Source of the DNA: an uncultured Anaerolineae bacterium
Lineage (GTDB): Bacteria; Chloroflexota; Anaerolineae; Anaerolineales; Villigracilaceae
Direction of reading: 5' to 3'
DNA length: 30,108 nucleotides
NCBI GenBank assembly: GCA_903854805.1
Contig: CAINXK010000117.1
Location: 1 to 30,108 of the forward strand
The position numbers were made by a program, and so were the translations under genes. Positions 9,253-16,118 of the stretch are shown here, in pieces (the first letter of the stretch is position 1; each line of letters starts with the position of its first letter). The notes below the pieces were generated by a model, which saw nothing but the letters and a program-made list of their open reading frames with translations, was not told where the DNA came from and did no database searches.

Positions 9253-9462
9253 TTTATGTTTTCCTGTGGGATGTTCCTGATACGTAAGGATTAGAAAGTG
9301 CGCTTTGCGTTGATTTAGATTCGAACCCGGTTGCCGGTGAGTAATTAGCGCCAGTTTATGGAACAGGTGATGTCTGCCATCACCGTGCTTTATTCGAAGA
9401 AGTTCTGTGCAGCGCTATCTACCAGCTGGCTGAATCGGTGTATTTACTTGCGGGGTGCGAGT
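9253..9462. other. Intergenic region between yhcH and the left structured repeat
   Basis: No gene seen. It contains the yhcH upstream region and a perfect seven-base-pair hairpin (GGTGATG 9366-9372 with CATCACC 9378-9384, loop of five). Together with the repeat that follows, the gap between yhcH and kdsB is about 400 bases. Confidence 0.4.
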
Positions 9463-9616
9463 TTTAGGTGATAACCCATCCCCCCGGCCCACTTCTCAAA
9501 AGCGGGCCGGGGCTGAAAGAGCCTTTTGGCGCTGGCAAACCATCGATTTTTAATCGTCCGAGCAACAGAACCAGGATGGTTCTGCGCCAAAACGAAGAGC
9601 GCGTGGGTAAATACGA
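9463..9616 (+). repeat. Structured intergenic repeat, copy A
   Basis: About 154 bases that align with copy B at 26283-26431 in the same orientation. It has two structures. First, a GC-rich hairpin: CCCCGGCCC (9482-9490) with GGGCCGGGG (9504-9512). Second, a long hairpin: TTTTGGCGC (9524-9532) plus AACCATC (9538-9544) with GATGGTT (9575-9581) plus GCGCCAAAA (9584-9592). It lies just downstream of kdsB. Confidence 0.8.
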
Positions 9617-9651
9617 ATCAGTTCAACATGGTGGCGCTAAAAAGTGTAATC

Positions 9652-10404
9652 TCAACGTTGGTCAGATATTCCCATCTGTCTCGCTACAATCAGGCGCACG
9701 TTGTCCAAGTCTTCTTGAGTGTCCACACTCAGTCCATTGTAATCAAAAGCTGTAACAACCACTTTGAGTTGGGTACCGTTTTCAAGGATACGAAGTTGTT
9801 CCAAGGATTCAGCTACTTCCAGGGGGGTGGGTGGCATCTGAATGTACTGCATCAGAAAGCTCTTGCGATAAACATAAATTCCAATATGTTCAAAAGCCTG
9901 CAGACCTGTCACCTTACGTGGATACGGTATCTGCGAACGGGAAAAATAAAGCGCATTCCCGTTTTTATCAAAGACAGTTTTCACTACGTTCGGGTTTTGA
10001 AGGTCTTCCGCTTTCGTGATTGGGCGGCAGAGTGTGCAAGCATTCAAATCTGGGTCTGAGATCAACGGGCGAATAGCTTCGTCAATCATGCGGACATCCA
10101 ATAATGGTTCGTCCCCCTGGATGTTTACGACAATCTCAGATTGAATATCTTTAGCGACTTCAGCAATTCGATCTGTGCCAGTAGTATGGTTCAGGGAGGT
10201 TAGGCATGCCTTACCTCCAAATTTTTCTACCGCATCCACGATGCGCTGGTCGTCGGTTGCCACGATCACCTGTGTGAGTAATTTCGATTTTAATACGGTT
10301 TCATAAACATACTGGATCATGGGCTTTCCACAAATATCTTTAAGGGGTTTGCCTTCAAGCCGCGTTGATCCATAGCGAGCAGGGATGATTCCTATAATAT
10401 TCAT
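9652..10404 (-). CDS. kdsB: KdsB-type CMP-ulosonate (CMP-Kdo-like) cytidylyltransferase
   Basis: 250 residues, the family's normal length. KdsB enzymes join CTP and a 3-deoxy-ulosonic acid (classically Kdo) to give the CMP-sugar. Visible hallmarks: the N-terminal nucleotide-binding loop IIPARYGSTRLEGKPL (residues 6-21), TGTDRI (75-80), QGDEP (96-100), YFSRSQIPYPR and HIGIYVYR, in the expected order. The start codon overlaps the stop of the upstream 406-residue gene as ATGA, with AGGAG six bases before it, so the two are co-translated. Kdo is a component of diderm lipopolysaccharide and is not expected in most Chloroflexota. Here the enzyme may use Kdo from a capsule or glycan, or another ulosonic acid. 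The family call is firm; the substrate is inference. Confidence 0.88.
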   Translation of the reverse strand: MNIIGIIPARYGSTRLEGKPLKDICGKPMIQYVYETVLKSKLLTQVIVATDDQRIVDAVEKFGGKACLTSLNHTTGTDRIAEVAKDIQSEIVVNIQGDEPLLDVRMIDEAIRPLISDPDLNACTLCRPITKAEDLQNPNVVKTVFDKNGNALYFSRSQIPYPRKVTGLQAFEHIGIYVYRKSFLMQYIQMPPTPLEVAESLEQLRILENGTQLKVVVTAFDYNGLSVDTQEDLDNVRLIVARQMGISDQR

Positions 10405-11621
10405 TGATTCCTCCTGAATGTCCGGCTGTACTGAAGCATAGCTGACCGGTTAAAGGGTTGAACGTAATTTACAATCCATTCGCGCATTGCCTGCCCTTCG
10501 GTAGTTTGCTGGGGGTGGCTGATAAAATTAAGTTCAATGCCAAGCGCTTGAGAGACTTTCCAGGCAATAATAGGCCAGATGCTTCCGATATCTCCCACTA
10601 ATGGGAGACTGTTTTCAAGGCGCGCAAAACCCGACATTTCCATTCGGAATGGAATGCCGGTTAATTTCGTTTTAGGAAGGCCTTTATCAATCGCAGCCTG
10701 CACGGTTGCATCGGAACGCTGCATATCCCAGGCCCGTTTCAGGTTGGGGTCCATGTCAATTCGGATCAAGGTCTTATTCTCAAGCCGGGTGGTAGGATAG
10801 CCATCCCAGTTGGCCCATATACCATGACCGGTATAAGTTTCAAATGGGCCATCGTGTATCTCCTGGGTCAGGGCAATTGCGGATTCAATCAGCACAGCGG
10901 ATGAATCTATCATTTGAGCCATGCGCATTGAGCGTTCGCTAATCGAGATGCTATCGCCAATCGCCAGGCCAACCCCGCCGCCACCGATTAATTGCGGTAC
11001 ACTGACCAGAACAGGCAAGCCATGGATGGCCCCCGCGCCAATCATGGTATGGGGGTCTGCACCCCACCCGGCAACTGCCTCAAATGGCAAGCCATGTGCT
11101 TTGGCAATGCCGAGGATTTCCTTGGCGACACGCTCAGAACGTAAGCCCATTGGGTAGGCCATATTACCCGCTGCTTTGGTAATCACGGTGCCGTCAATTT
11201 TGCTACCTGCAGCCAGTAAATCATCATCCAGCGTGGTTTCCTGGCGCATCTGGTTTAGCAAATCTTCTGACATTACGTTAAATTCAAAGACGTTACCCTT
11301 GGGTAAGTTTTCAGGCGAAAGCCCCAGTTTTGTTCCGTCGATGCGCTTGACCTGGTCCAAAGTACCAGCCAATTCATGTGCGATGACAGCAGAACTGGTG
11401 GAGACGCCGTCCACTATTCCGAGTTTCATCAGTTCGGCAATCAGCGTTGTGACGCCTTCATGAAGGTTTGGCCCACTGCCGGTGATCACCATCACCTTGC
11501 CGCCTTTTAATTTTTGTTCCACCAATCTGTCAACTGCCAGATCAAGGTGCTGCTGTGTTTCAGGTTCCAGCTGGTCATAGTAACTCTGGATTAGATCGGA
11601 TGTTTTGTGTGAGATAGTCAT
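10401..11621 (-). CDS. Unrecognised 406-residue protein, co-translated with kdsB
   Basis: I do not recognise this family. The protein is soluble-looking, with no signal peptide or membrane segment. Notable conserved-looking blocks are KVMVITGSGPNLHEG (about 41-55), a nucleotide- or phosphate-binding-like loop after a hydrophobic strand; GVSTSSAVIAHELAG; AAGNMAYPMGLRSERVAKE; GAGAIHGLPVLVSVPQ followed by the glycine-rich LIGGGGVGLAIGD; and SERSMRMAQMIDSSAVLIES. The pattern suggests a Rossmann-like alpha/beta enzyme and faintly recalls deoxyhypusine-synthase-like NAD-binding proteins, but I would not assign a function. Its stop overlaps the kdsB start (ATGA) and it follows a DapA/NanA-family lyase gene by about 40 bases. 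It is therefore probably an enzyme acting on the same sugar acid. Start supported by AGGA about eight bases upstream. Confidence 0.85.
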   Translation of the reverse strand: MTISHKTSDLIQSYYDQLEPETQQHLDLAVDRLVEQKLKGGKVMVITGSGPNLHEGVTTLIAELMKLGIVDGVSTSSAVIAHELAGTLDQVKRIDGTKLGLSPENLPKGNVFEFNVMSEDLLNQMRQETTLDDDLLAAGSKIDGTVITKAAGNMAYPMGLRSERVAKEILGIAKAHGLPFEAVAGWGADPHTMIGAGAIHGLPVLVSVPQLIGGGGVGLAIGDSISISERSMRMAQMIDSSAVLIESAIALTQEIHDGPFETYTGHGIWANWDGYPTTRLENKTLIRIDMDPNLKRAWDMQRSDATVQAAIDKGLPKTKLTGIPFRMEMSGFARLENSLPLVGDIGSIWPIIAWKVSQALGIELNFISHPQQTTEGQAMREWIVNYVQPFNRSAMLQYSRTFRRNQ

Positions 11622-11661
11622 AAAAAGGGTCCTGAAGGTTTTTTTGAATATGAATTAGGTC

Positions 11662-12558
11662 TTATTGGATAACCAATCCGAGATTTTGAAGCCCGGTTTG
11701 CATGGCTTCGATTTCCAGAGGTTTTAGTTCGCGCATTGGCAGCCGAGGCCCACCCATCGGAATGCCTCGCAGGCGCATGGCAGCTTTAAAATATACCGGA
11801 TTATCTTTTAATACTGCGCGGATTTTATTGATGATTATCTGCTGCCGGCCAGCTTCTTCCAGATCTCCTTGTGCAAAAGCATCGCGGAGTTTACAGAATG
11901 GTTCGGGGAACACATTTGAATTTCCCGAGACCTGTCCTTTTGCGCCGATGCTGAGGGCAGGCAATGCCAGCGCATCCACACCGCATAACGCGCTGAAACT
12001 TTCACCGCCTTCCTGAACATATTCTTGAAAACGGATCAGGTTTACATCACTCAATTTAATGGCATTAATGTTTGGTGCGGCGGTCCGCAGTCTTTGCAGT
12101 AAGCTGGTTGAGATTTCTTGTTTGGCATTGCCCGGAAAACTGTAAACCGCCACGGACAAATCTGGGACCGCCCGGGCGATTTCGTAATAGTGAGCAAAAA
12201 GAGCATCATCGTCATACGAATAGAAGTAAGGTGTGATGACGGAGACCCCATCGGCACCCAGCGAGCGGGCATGTAAGGTTAATTCAATCGTATCGGCGGT
12301 GGTGATGCAGCCGGTATGGACCATAATATCGATGCGTCCCGCGGTTTGCTCCACAACAATCTGGGCCAGCTGCTTTCTTTCATCCAGGCTAAGCAACATC
12401 CCTTCGCCGGTGGTTCCAGCAGGTAGCAGGCAGTTCACGCCTTTGTCAATCAGAAAATCGACCAGGCGGCGGGTAGTTAGGGTATCGATTTGCCCACGGT
12501 TATCAAAAGGGGTCAATATTGGGCAAATGAGACCCGAAAATTGTTTGATATTTGGCAT
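11662..12558 (-). CDS. DapA/NanA-family lyase (2-keto acid aldolase), first copy
   Basis: 298 residues of the dihydrodipicolinate synthase / N-acetylneuraminate lyase superfamily, TIM-barrel enzymes that form a Schiff base with a 2-keto acid and make or break a C-C bond. Seen: GTTGE at 48-52, the catalytic Tyr139 in YSFP, and the Schiff-base Lys168 in AIKLSD. Strict sialic acid lyases usually have GSTGE, and the residues after the catalytic Tyr (SFPGN) do not match the DapA 'NVPSRTG' pattern, so the substrate is neither clearly lysine-pathway nor clearly sialic acid. The gene follows the IclR regulator by 22 bases and has GAGGA seven bases before its ATG. The context suggests cleavage of a 2-keto-3-deoxy sugar acid. 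The aldolase family call is firm. Confidence 0.88.
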   Translation of the reverse strand: MPNIKQFSGLICPILTPFDNRGQIDTLTTRRLVDFLIDKGVNCLLPAGTTGEGMLLSLDERKQLAQIVVEQTAGRIDIMVHTGCITTADTIELTLHARSLGADGVSVITPYFYSYDDDALFAHYYEIARAVPDLSVAVYSFPGNAKQEISTSLLQRLRTAAPNINAIKLSDVNLIRFQEYVQEGGESFSALCGVDALALPALSIGAKGQVSGNSNVFPEPFCKLRDAFAQGDLEEAGRQQIIINKIRAVLKDNPVYFKAAMRLRGIPMGGPRLPMRELKPLEIEAMQTGLQNLGLVIQ

Positions 12559-12580
12559 TGTTTTTTCCTCTTAAGTGATT

Positions 12581-13360
12581 TCAGGATAAAGGAAATACCT
12601 GTGATGGGGCAGATGGTACAAATCCCATGCGACGCGATATTTCTTGGGCTGTCTTTCTAATTAATGTACTCAGTTCAGGCAGGCGCTCACCAATAATATG
12701 TGGGTCATCGCCCGAAATTGAGCATGCACCGACCAGGCTAACATTGGCGTCGAATATTGGCGCGCCAACACAGTAAGTACCTGGTTCATGTTCTTCATTG
12801 TCGAGGCCATAGCCTCGGGTTCTTGTAAGCTCCAGTTCCTGTCGAAGAGCGTCTGGATCAGAAATTGTTTTTGGTGTGAAAACCGGCAAGCGCGTGTTTT
12901 CAATAAAGGCGGTTAACTCGTTTTCAGGTAAGTATGCCAGGATCGCTTTGCCATTGGCGGTACAGTGCATCGGCACCCTGTCGCCAATGGATGTACGGGC
13001 GAGCAGCCGGCGAGGCGATTCGATGGCATAGATATAGAGCAAGTTATCCCCTTCGCGGACGGTTAGATAGATTGATTCTCGGCAGATGCCGGCCACCTCG
13101 CTCAGCAGTGGAGCCGCGCGATCACGGAGTTCAACATTTACCCGTACTGCTTGCCCCAACACAATGACGGCTGTGCCCAGTGAGTATTGGTCATTGTCAA
13201 CGCGTTCAATAAAACCCCGGCTGGTGAGGGTGGAGAGCAGGTTGTGTACGGTGCTTTTTGGCAAATTCATTTTCAGACTGATTGTGGCAAGGCTCATTCT
13301 GGGTTGGGTTGGGCTAAAAATAGACAGAATATCTAAGGCTTTGATGATTGAATTTACCAT
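12581..13360 (-). CDS. IclR family transcriptional regulator
   Basis: 259 residues with the two-domain IclR layout. An N-terminal winged helix-turn-helix spans about residues 3-65 (SIIKALDILSIFS, then SLATISLKMNLPKSTVHNLLSTLTSRGFIERV). A C-terminal effector domain spans about 75-245 (RESIYLTVREGDNLLYIYAIESPRR, PMHCTANGKAILAYL, GYGLDNEEHEPGTYCVGAPIFD). The Cys in the last motif is typical of the IclR effector pocket. It heads the operon with the first lyase, the 406-residue protein and kdsB, so it probably controls that operon in response to a sugar-acid intermediate. A strong promoter and a perfect palindrome lie just upstream, suggesting autoregulation. Confidence 0.92.
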   Translation of the reverse strand: MVNSIIKALDILSIFSPTQPRMSLATISLKMNLPKSTVHNLLSTLTSRGFIERVDNDQYSLGTAVIVLGQAVRVNVELRDRAAPLLSEVAGICRESIYLTVREGDNLLYIYAIESPRRLLARTSIGDRVPMHCTANGKAILAYLPENELTAFIENTRLPVFTPKTISDPDALRQELELTRTRGYGLDNEEHEPGTYCVGAPIFDANVSLVGACSISGDDPHIIGERLPELSTLIRKTAQEISRRMGFVPSAPSQVFPLS

Positions 13361-13397
13361 GCTGGAGGGTCCGTTTGTTAAATAATATTCATTATGG

Positions 13398-13412
13398 TGG
13401 AATGTAATTCCA
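13398..13412. promoter_or_regulatory. Candidate IclR operator (perfect palindrome)
   Basis: TGGAAT-gta-ATTCCA, a perfect six-plus-six inverted repeat, 38 bases upstream of the iclR-type start codon and, by the promoter described here, just downstream of the expected transcription start. Its size and bases resemble known IclR-family operators (TGGAAAT/ATTTCCA type). Binding is inferred. Confidence 0.6.
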
Positions 13413-13424
13413 AATTATAAATAT

Positions 13425-13453
13425 ATTATACGGTATTGTGGAACTGCAGTCAA
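13425..13453 (-). promoter_or_regulatory. Promoter of the IclR-lyase-kdsB operon
   Basis: On the minus strand: -35 TTGACT (13453-13448), a 17-base spacer, and a perfect -10 TATAAT (13430-13425). Expected transcription start is near 13418, so the palindrome at 13398-13412 falls at about +6 to +20. Confidence 0.7.
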
Positions 13454-13491
13454 TAAAATCCTGGCGATTGGCAGAGAGTCAAACTTGGTTC

Positions 13492-13545
13492 GGGGCAAAC
13501 CAAAATTTTTCAATTCTAAGCCGAATATGGGCTGTGGTTCCCGGA
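13492..13545 (+). repeat. Possible degenerate relative of the structured repeat (copy D)
   Basis: GGGGCAAACCA at 13492-13502, then a T-rich stretch resembling copy A (ATTTTTCAAT against GATTTTTAAT) and TGGTT at 13535-13539. Similarity is limited to the core and might be chance. It lies in the roughly 370-base gap between the yjbQ gene and the IclR gene, which holds no supported gene. Confidence 0.3.
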
Positions 13546-13640
13546 ACTTTAGACTGCACTCAAACACCGATGATTTTAGGCCCATGCTGAAGCCAAGCAT
13601 GCTGCGGGCAACGTTGAAATAGCCAGCTTCGGATTTTGGC

Positions 13641-13680
13641 AAAAATTTCCCCTGCAAAATCGATCAGAATCTTGCAGGGG
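13641..13680 (-). terminator. Intrinsic terminator of the lyase-kinase-amidohydrolase-yjbQ operon
   Basis: On the minus strand, CCCCTGCAA (13680-13672) pairs perfectly with TTGCAGGGG (13657-13649) across a 14-base loop, then AAA and a run of five T. It starts about 54 bases after the yjbQ stop. Confidence 0.65.
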
Positions 13681-13733
13681 AAGAGCAGCCAATGCTGGGA
13701 ATGGAAAAAATGAACGTTAATCCATTTTAAATT

Positions 13734-14165
13734 CTATTCACCGAGAATCTGGATTACGTAAGTGCGGTACTGGGGACCATCTAATTCGACGAAGTACATG
13801 GTTTGGCGAGAACCGGTTACCAGCTTGCCGTTTTCAATCGGGAAAAATACCTGAAACCCTAAGAGCGCTCCTCGTAAATGGGAGGATGCGTTGACAGCCA
13901 TCTGTCCATCTGAAGGTAAGTAGCGGGCGTGTTTATAATGATTGTCGTCCGGGACGATCTTTTGGATGAGATCGGAAATATCTGTCTCCAAATCTGGCAG
14001 GCCTTCGTTGACAGTGATGGCTGTGGTAGTGTGCAAGCTGAGTATGAATGCCGTTCCCGATTTCACACCAGAGGCTTCAACCAGATCGTGTACATTTTTT
14101 GTGATATTGATCAGCTCAATCTCATGCCGAGTTTGGATTTCGATCCGATGTAAGATGGATTTCAT
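13734..14165 (-). CDS. yjbQ: YjbQ / UPF0047 family protein
   Basis: 143 residues of the YjbQ family (annotated in databases as 'secondary thiamine-phosphate synthase', from weak activity of the E. coli protein; the real role is uncertain). Family hallmarks in order: LHTTTAITVNE (about 44-54), the His-rich acidic middle DDNHYKHARYLPSDG, NASSHLRGALLG (about 92-103) and the C-terminal GSRQTMYFVELDGPQYR. The start overlaps the stop of the amidohydrolase gene as ATGA and has a GGAGGCGG Shine-Dalgarno sequence inside that gene, so translation is coupled. It is the last gene of its operon and is followed by a terminator. Its fixed place among sugar kinase, hydrolase and lyase genes suggests a part in the same sugar pathway rather than thiamine synthesis. 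Confidence 0.88.
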   Translation of the reverse strand: MKSILHRIEIQTRHEIELINITKNVHDLVEASGVKSGTAFILSLHTTTAITVNEGLPDLETDISDLIQKIVPDDNHYKHARYLPSDGQMAVNASSHLRGALLGFQVFFPIENGKLVTGSRQTMYFVELDGPQYRTYVIQILGE

Positions 14166-15016
14166 ACAACCGCCTCCATGTTTAATAAACGCCGGGCATT
14201 ACCATCAAAGATGGCCTTGGCCAATGATTTACTGATTTCCAGTGCTGAAATTCCGCGCACCGTTCGTCGAATGTCAACTCTTGGGTAGTTACTTCCGAAA
14301 ACGATTTTATTAAATAAGCTGCGCTCCAAAACGTCCAGGCCCACTTGCTCCGCTAGAATTTTCTGGAATGTATTCTTGGGTGTGCCGCTGTAAAGAATGG
14401 CGGTATCAAGGTAAACATTTGGATATTTTACAGCCAGCATGACAGCTTCATTTACCCATGGCCAGGCAAAATGCGCCAGGATGAAATTTACGGTCGGAAA
14501 AGCCTGTACAGCTTCTTCAAGGTTCAGAGGCTGTGAAAATTTGGCTAACCCCGATGGTACCCAACTAAGACCCGCGTGCATTAGCACCGGGATGCCCAGT
14601 TCGGCGCAGGTTTGGTAAACGGGATAGGCACGTTCCTGGTCATTTGGGTAGAAACATTGGAAACTCGGGTCTAGTTTTAGGCCGCGTAGACCAAGCTGCC
14701 GGATGGCCCTTTCCAATTGGGCCGGAGCTTCGGGTAGATTGGGGTCCACCGACGCAAAACCGATAAAGCGAGGTTCTCTTTCAACCAGGTCGGCGATTTG
14801 TTCGTTGGATACGATTTTGCATCCGTGAGCAGTTGTCACATCAATTGGAAGTAAGACAGCCTGGTCAATTCCAGCCTCATCCATTTCCAGGGTGAAACAC
14901 TCGAGTGGCTGTGGAGGAAAATGGAAACCAAACTTTGAATGGATATTGCGGTCCAACTCAGGATCGCTATCGATAAGTTCTTTAATCATTACCGGGTGTG
15001 TATGGAAATCAATCAT
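14162..15016 (-). CDS. Amidohydrolase-2 family metal-dependent hydrolase
   Basis: 284 residues of the Amidohydro_2 TIM-barrel family, whose members hydrolyse lactones or decarboxylate keto acids using one zinc ion. Seen: the N-terminal metal motif DFHTHP (HxH at 5 and 7), a lysine-containing strand GLRGLKLDPSF, MHAGLSW with a likely metal His, ILAHFAW with a second, and FGSNYPR near the C-terminus. Many relatives have Asp where this protein has Asn243 in that last motif, so the catalytic residue should be checked; some subfamilies do carry Asn there. Both ends overlap neighbours as ATGA (PfkB kinase upstream, yjbQ downstream), giving a tightly coupled trio. A sugar-acid lactonase is a reasonable guess from context, not shown. 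Confidence 0.85.
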   Translation of the reverse strand: MIDFHTHPVMIKELIDSDPELDRNIHSKFGFHFPPQPLECFTLEMDEAGIDQAVLLPIDVTTAHGCKIVSNEQIADLVEREPRFIGFASVDPNLPEAPAQLERAIRQLGLRGLKLDPSFQCFYPNDQERAYPVYQTCAELGIPVLMHAGLSWVPSGLAKFSQPLNLEEAVQAFPTVNFILAHFAWPWVNEAVMLAVKYPNVYLDTAILYSGTPKNTFQKILAEQVGLDVLERSLFNKIVFGSNYPRVDIRRTVRGISALEISKSLAKAIFDGNARRLLNMEAVV

Positions 15017-16008
15017 GGGTTTATCTCCGGGATAAAAGGGTAACTGGACTTTGCGGTCGAAACGACCTCATCCAACCAGGGCCAACGGTTGGTGTTACGT
15101 GAGATATAGATAGAGGCGGTTGTGTTACCGAATGCCAGGCAGGCCTGCCATGACCAACCGTGGCGTAATCCAAATATAAAACCAGCATTAAAAGTGTCCC
15201 CGGCGCCAACGGCATCGAAAACATCTACTTGACGAGGCTGAACAAAAAATGTTTGGTCACCCTGCCGGCAATAACTGCCTTCGCCGCCGCACTTAATTAC
15301 GACGATTTCTGTTCCAAATTTCTGCAGTGCTAACGCGGCTTCTTCAGGGGTATTTTTCCCTGTGATTGCGCGAGCCTCATCGAAATTTGGCATGAAAAGG
15401 GTCGTCTGGCTTAGTATTTCTTGCAGGCCTGCGATAGTATCTGCTTGCCAATTATGCGGATCCCAGCCGGTATCCAGCATGGTGAGCTTGTGCGCCTGCC
15501 GTGCTTTTGCCAGCAACCGCGCCGCAGATTTTAAGGTCAAATTAGGCGTATTGAATAAACCTACCAGGCAGACGATGGATGCTTCGCTGGGTTTGTCCCA
15601 TTGATCCAGCACCATTGATTCGTTGAAATCTTGTGAGCTTCCCAGGGTGGAAACAAAAGCTCTTTCGCCGTCGTCGCGAACGATAGCGACAGAGATACCA
15701 GTTTGACCTCCATGGACGGTGATCACACCCGCAGTATCGATGCCATACGATTTTAAATCTTCGATCACCTGTTTTCCATTGGCATCTTCGCCGACACTGC
15801 CAACCACACTGGTCAGAATTCCCAGTCTGGAGAGAGCAAAAGCTGTGTAGCCGGTTTGTCCTGAAGAAACCAATACATGGGAGCTGCCATTTACTTCCTG
15901 GCCCCAAATTGGCATGGCAGGAACATTGCGGATAATTAGATCGACACATAGATTGCCAATGATACAGACAGGACGCGTTAACAGGTCTTGAGAAGGATAG
16001 TGGGTCAT
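15013..16008 (-). CDS. PfkB family carbohydrate kinase
   Basis: 331 residues of the ribokinase/PfkB fold; it phosphorylates a sugar or sugar acid with ATP. The N-terminus has the family strand CIIGNLCVDLIIRNVP and the substrate-lid Gly-Gln-Thr segment VSSGQTGYTAFALSRLG. The C-terminal signature FDAVGAGDTFNAGF carries the anion hole GAGD with the catalytic base Asp271. LFMPNFDEARAITG and VVIKCGGEGSYC are also typical. Its stop overlaps the amidohydrolase start as ATGA. The gene lies about 110 bases after the second lyase gene. Ribulosonate (KDG), ribose or amino-sugar kinases all fit the family; the lyase neighbour favours a 2-keto-3-deoxy acid or a product of its cleavage. Substrate is not assigned. 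Confidence 0.9.
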   Translation of the reverse strand: MTHYPSQDLLTRPVCIIGNLCVDLIIRNVPAMPIWGQEVNGSSHVLVSSGQTGYTAFALSRLGILTSVVGSVGEDANGKQVIEDLKSYGIDTAGVITVHGGQTGISVAIVRDDGERAFVSTLGSSQDFNESMVLDQWDKPSEASIVCLVGLFNTPNLTLKSAARLLAKARQAHKLTMLDTGWDPHNWQADTIAGLQEILSQTTLFMPNFDEARAITGKNTPEEAALALQKFGTEIVVIKCGGEGSYCRQGDQTFFVQPRQVDVFDAVGAGDTFNAGFIFGLRHGWSWQACLAFGNTTASIYISRNTNRWPWLDEVVSTAKSSYPFIPEINP

Positions 16009-16118
16009 CGCTTTTTATCACTTTTTCATGCTGCAGGATGGCATTATTGTTGAGTCATGCTTGGCCAGATCGATATTCAGGCTGGTTGGCTCTACATAGA
16101 GGCAAAGCAGTTCCCTGA

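Noticed and set aside
9316..9335. tRNA-like T-arm sequence (GATTCGAACCCGG read on the plus strand)
   Set aside because: On the minus strand it gives CCGGGTTCGAATC, but the flanking bases do not form a T stem and no anticodon or acceptor stem can be built around it.
9468..10059. Overlapping plus-strand open frames over the left repeat and opposite kdsB
   Set aside because: They are antisense to kdsB or translate the structured repeat; no ribosome binding site and no recognisable domain.
13415..13657. 80-residue open frame on the minus strand
   Set aside because: It lacks a ribosome binding site, overlaps the IclR promoter at one end and the yjbQ terminator at the other, and resembles no family.
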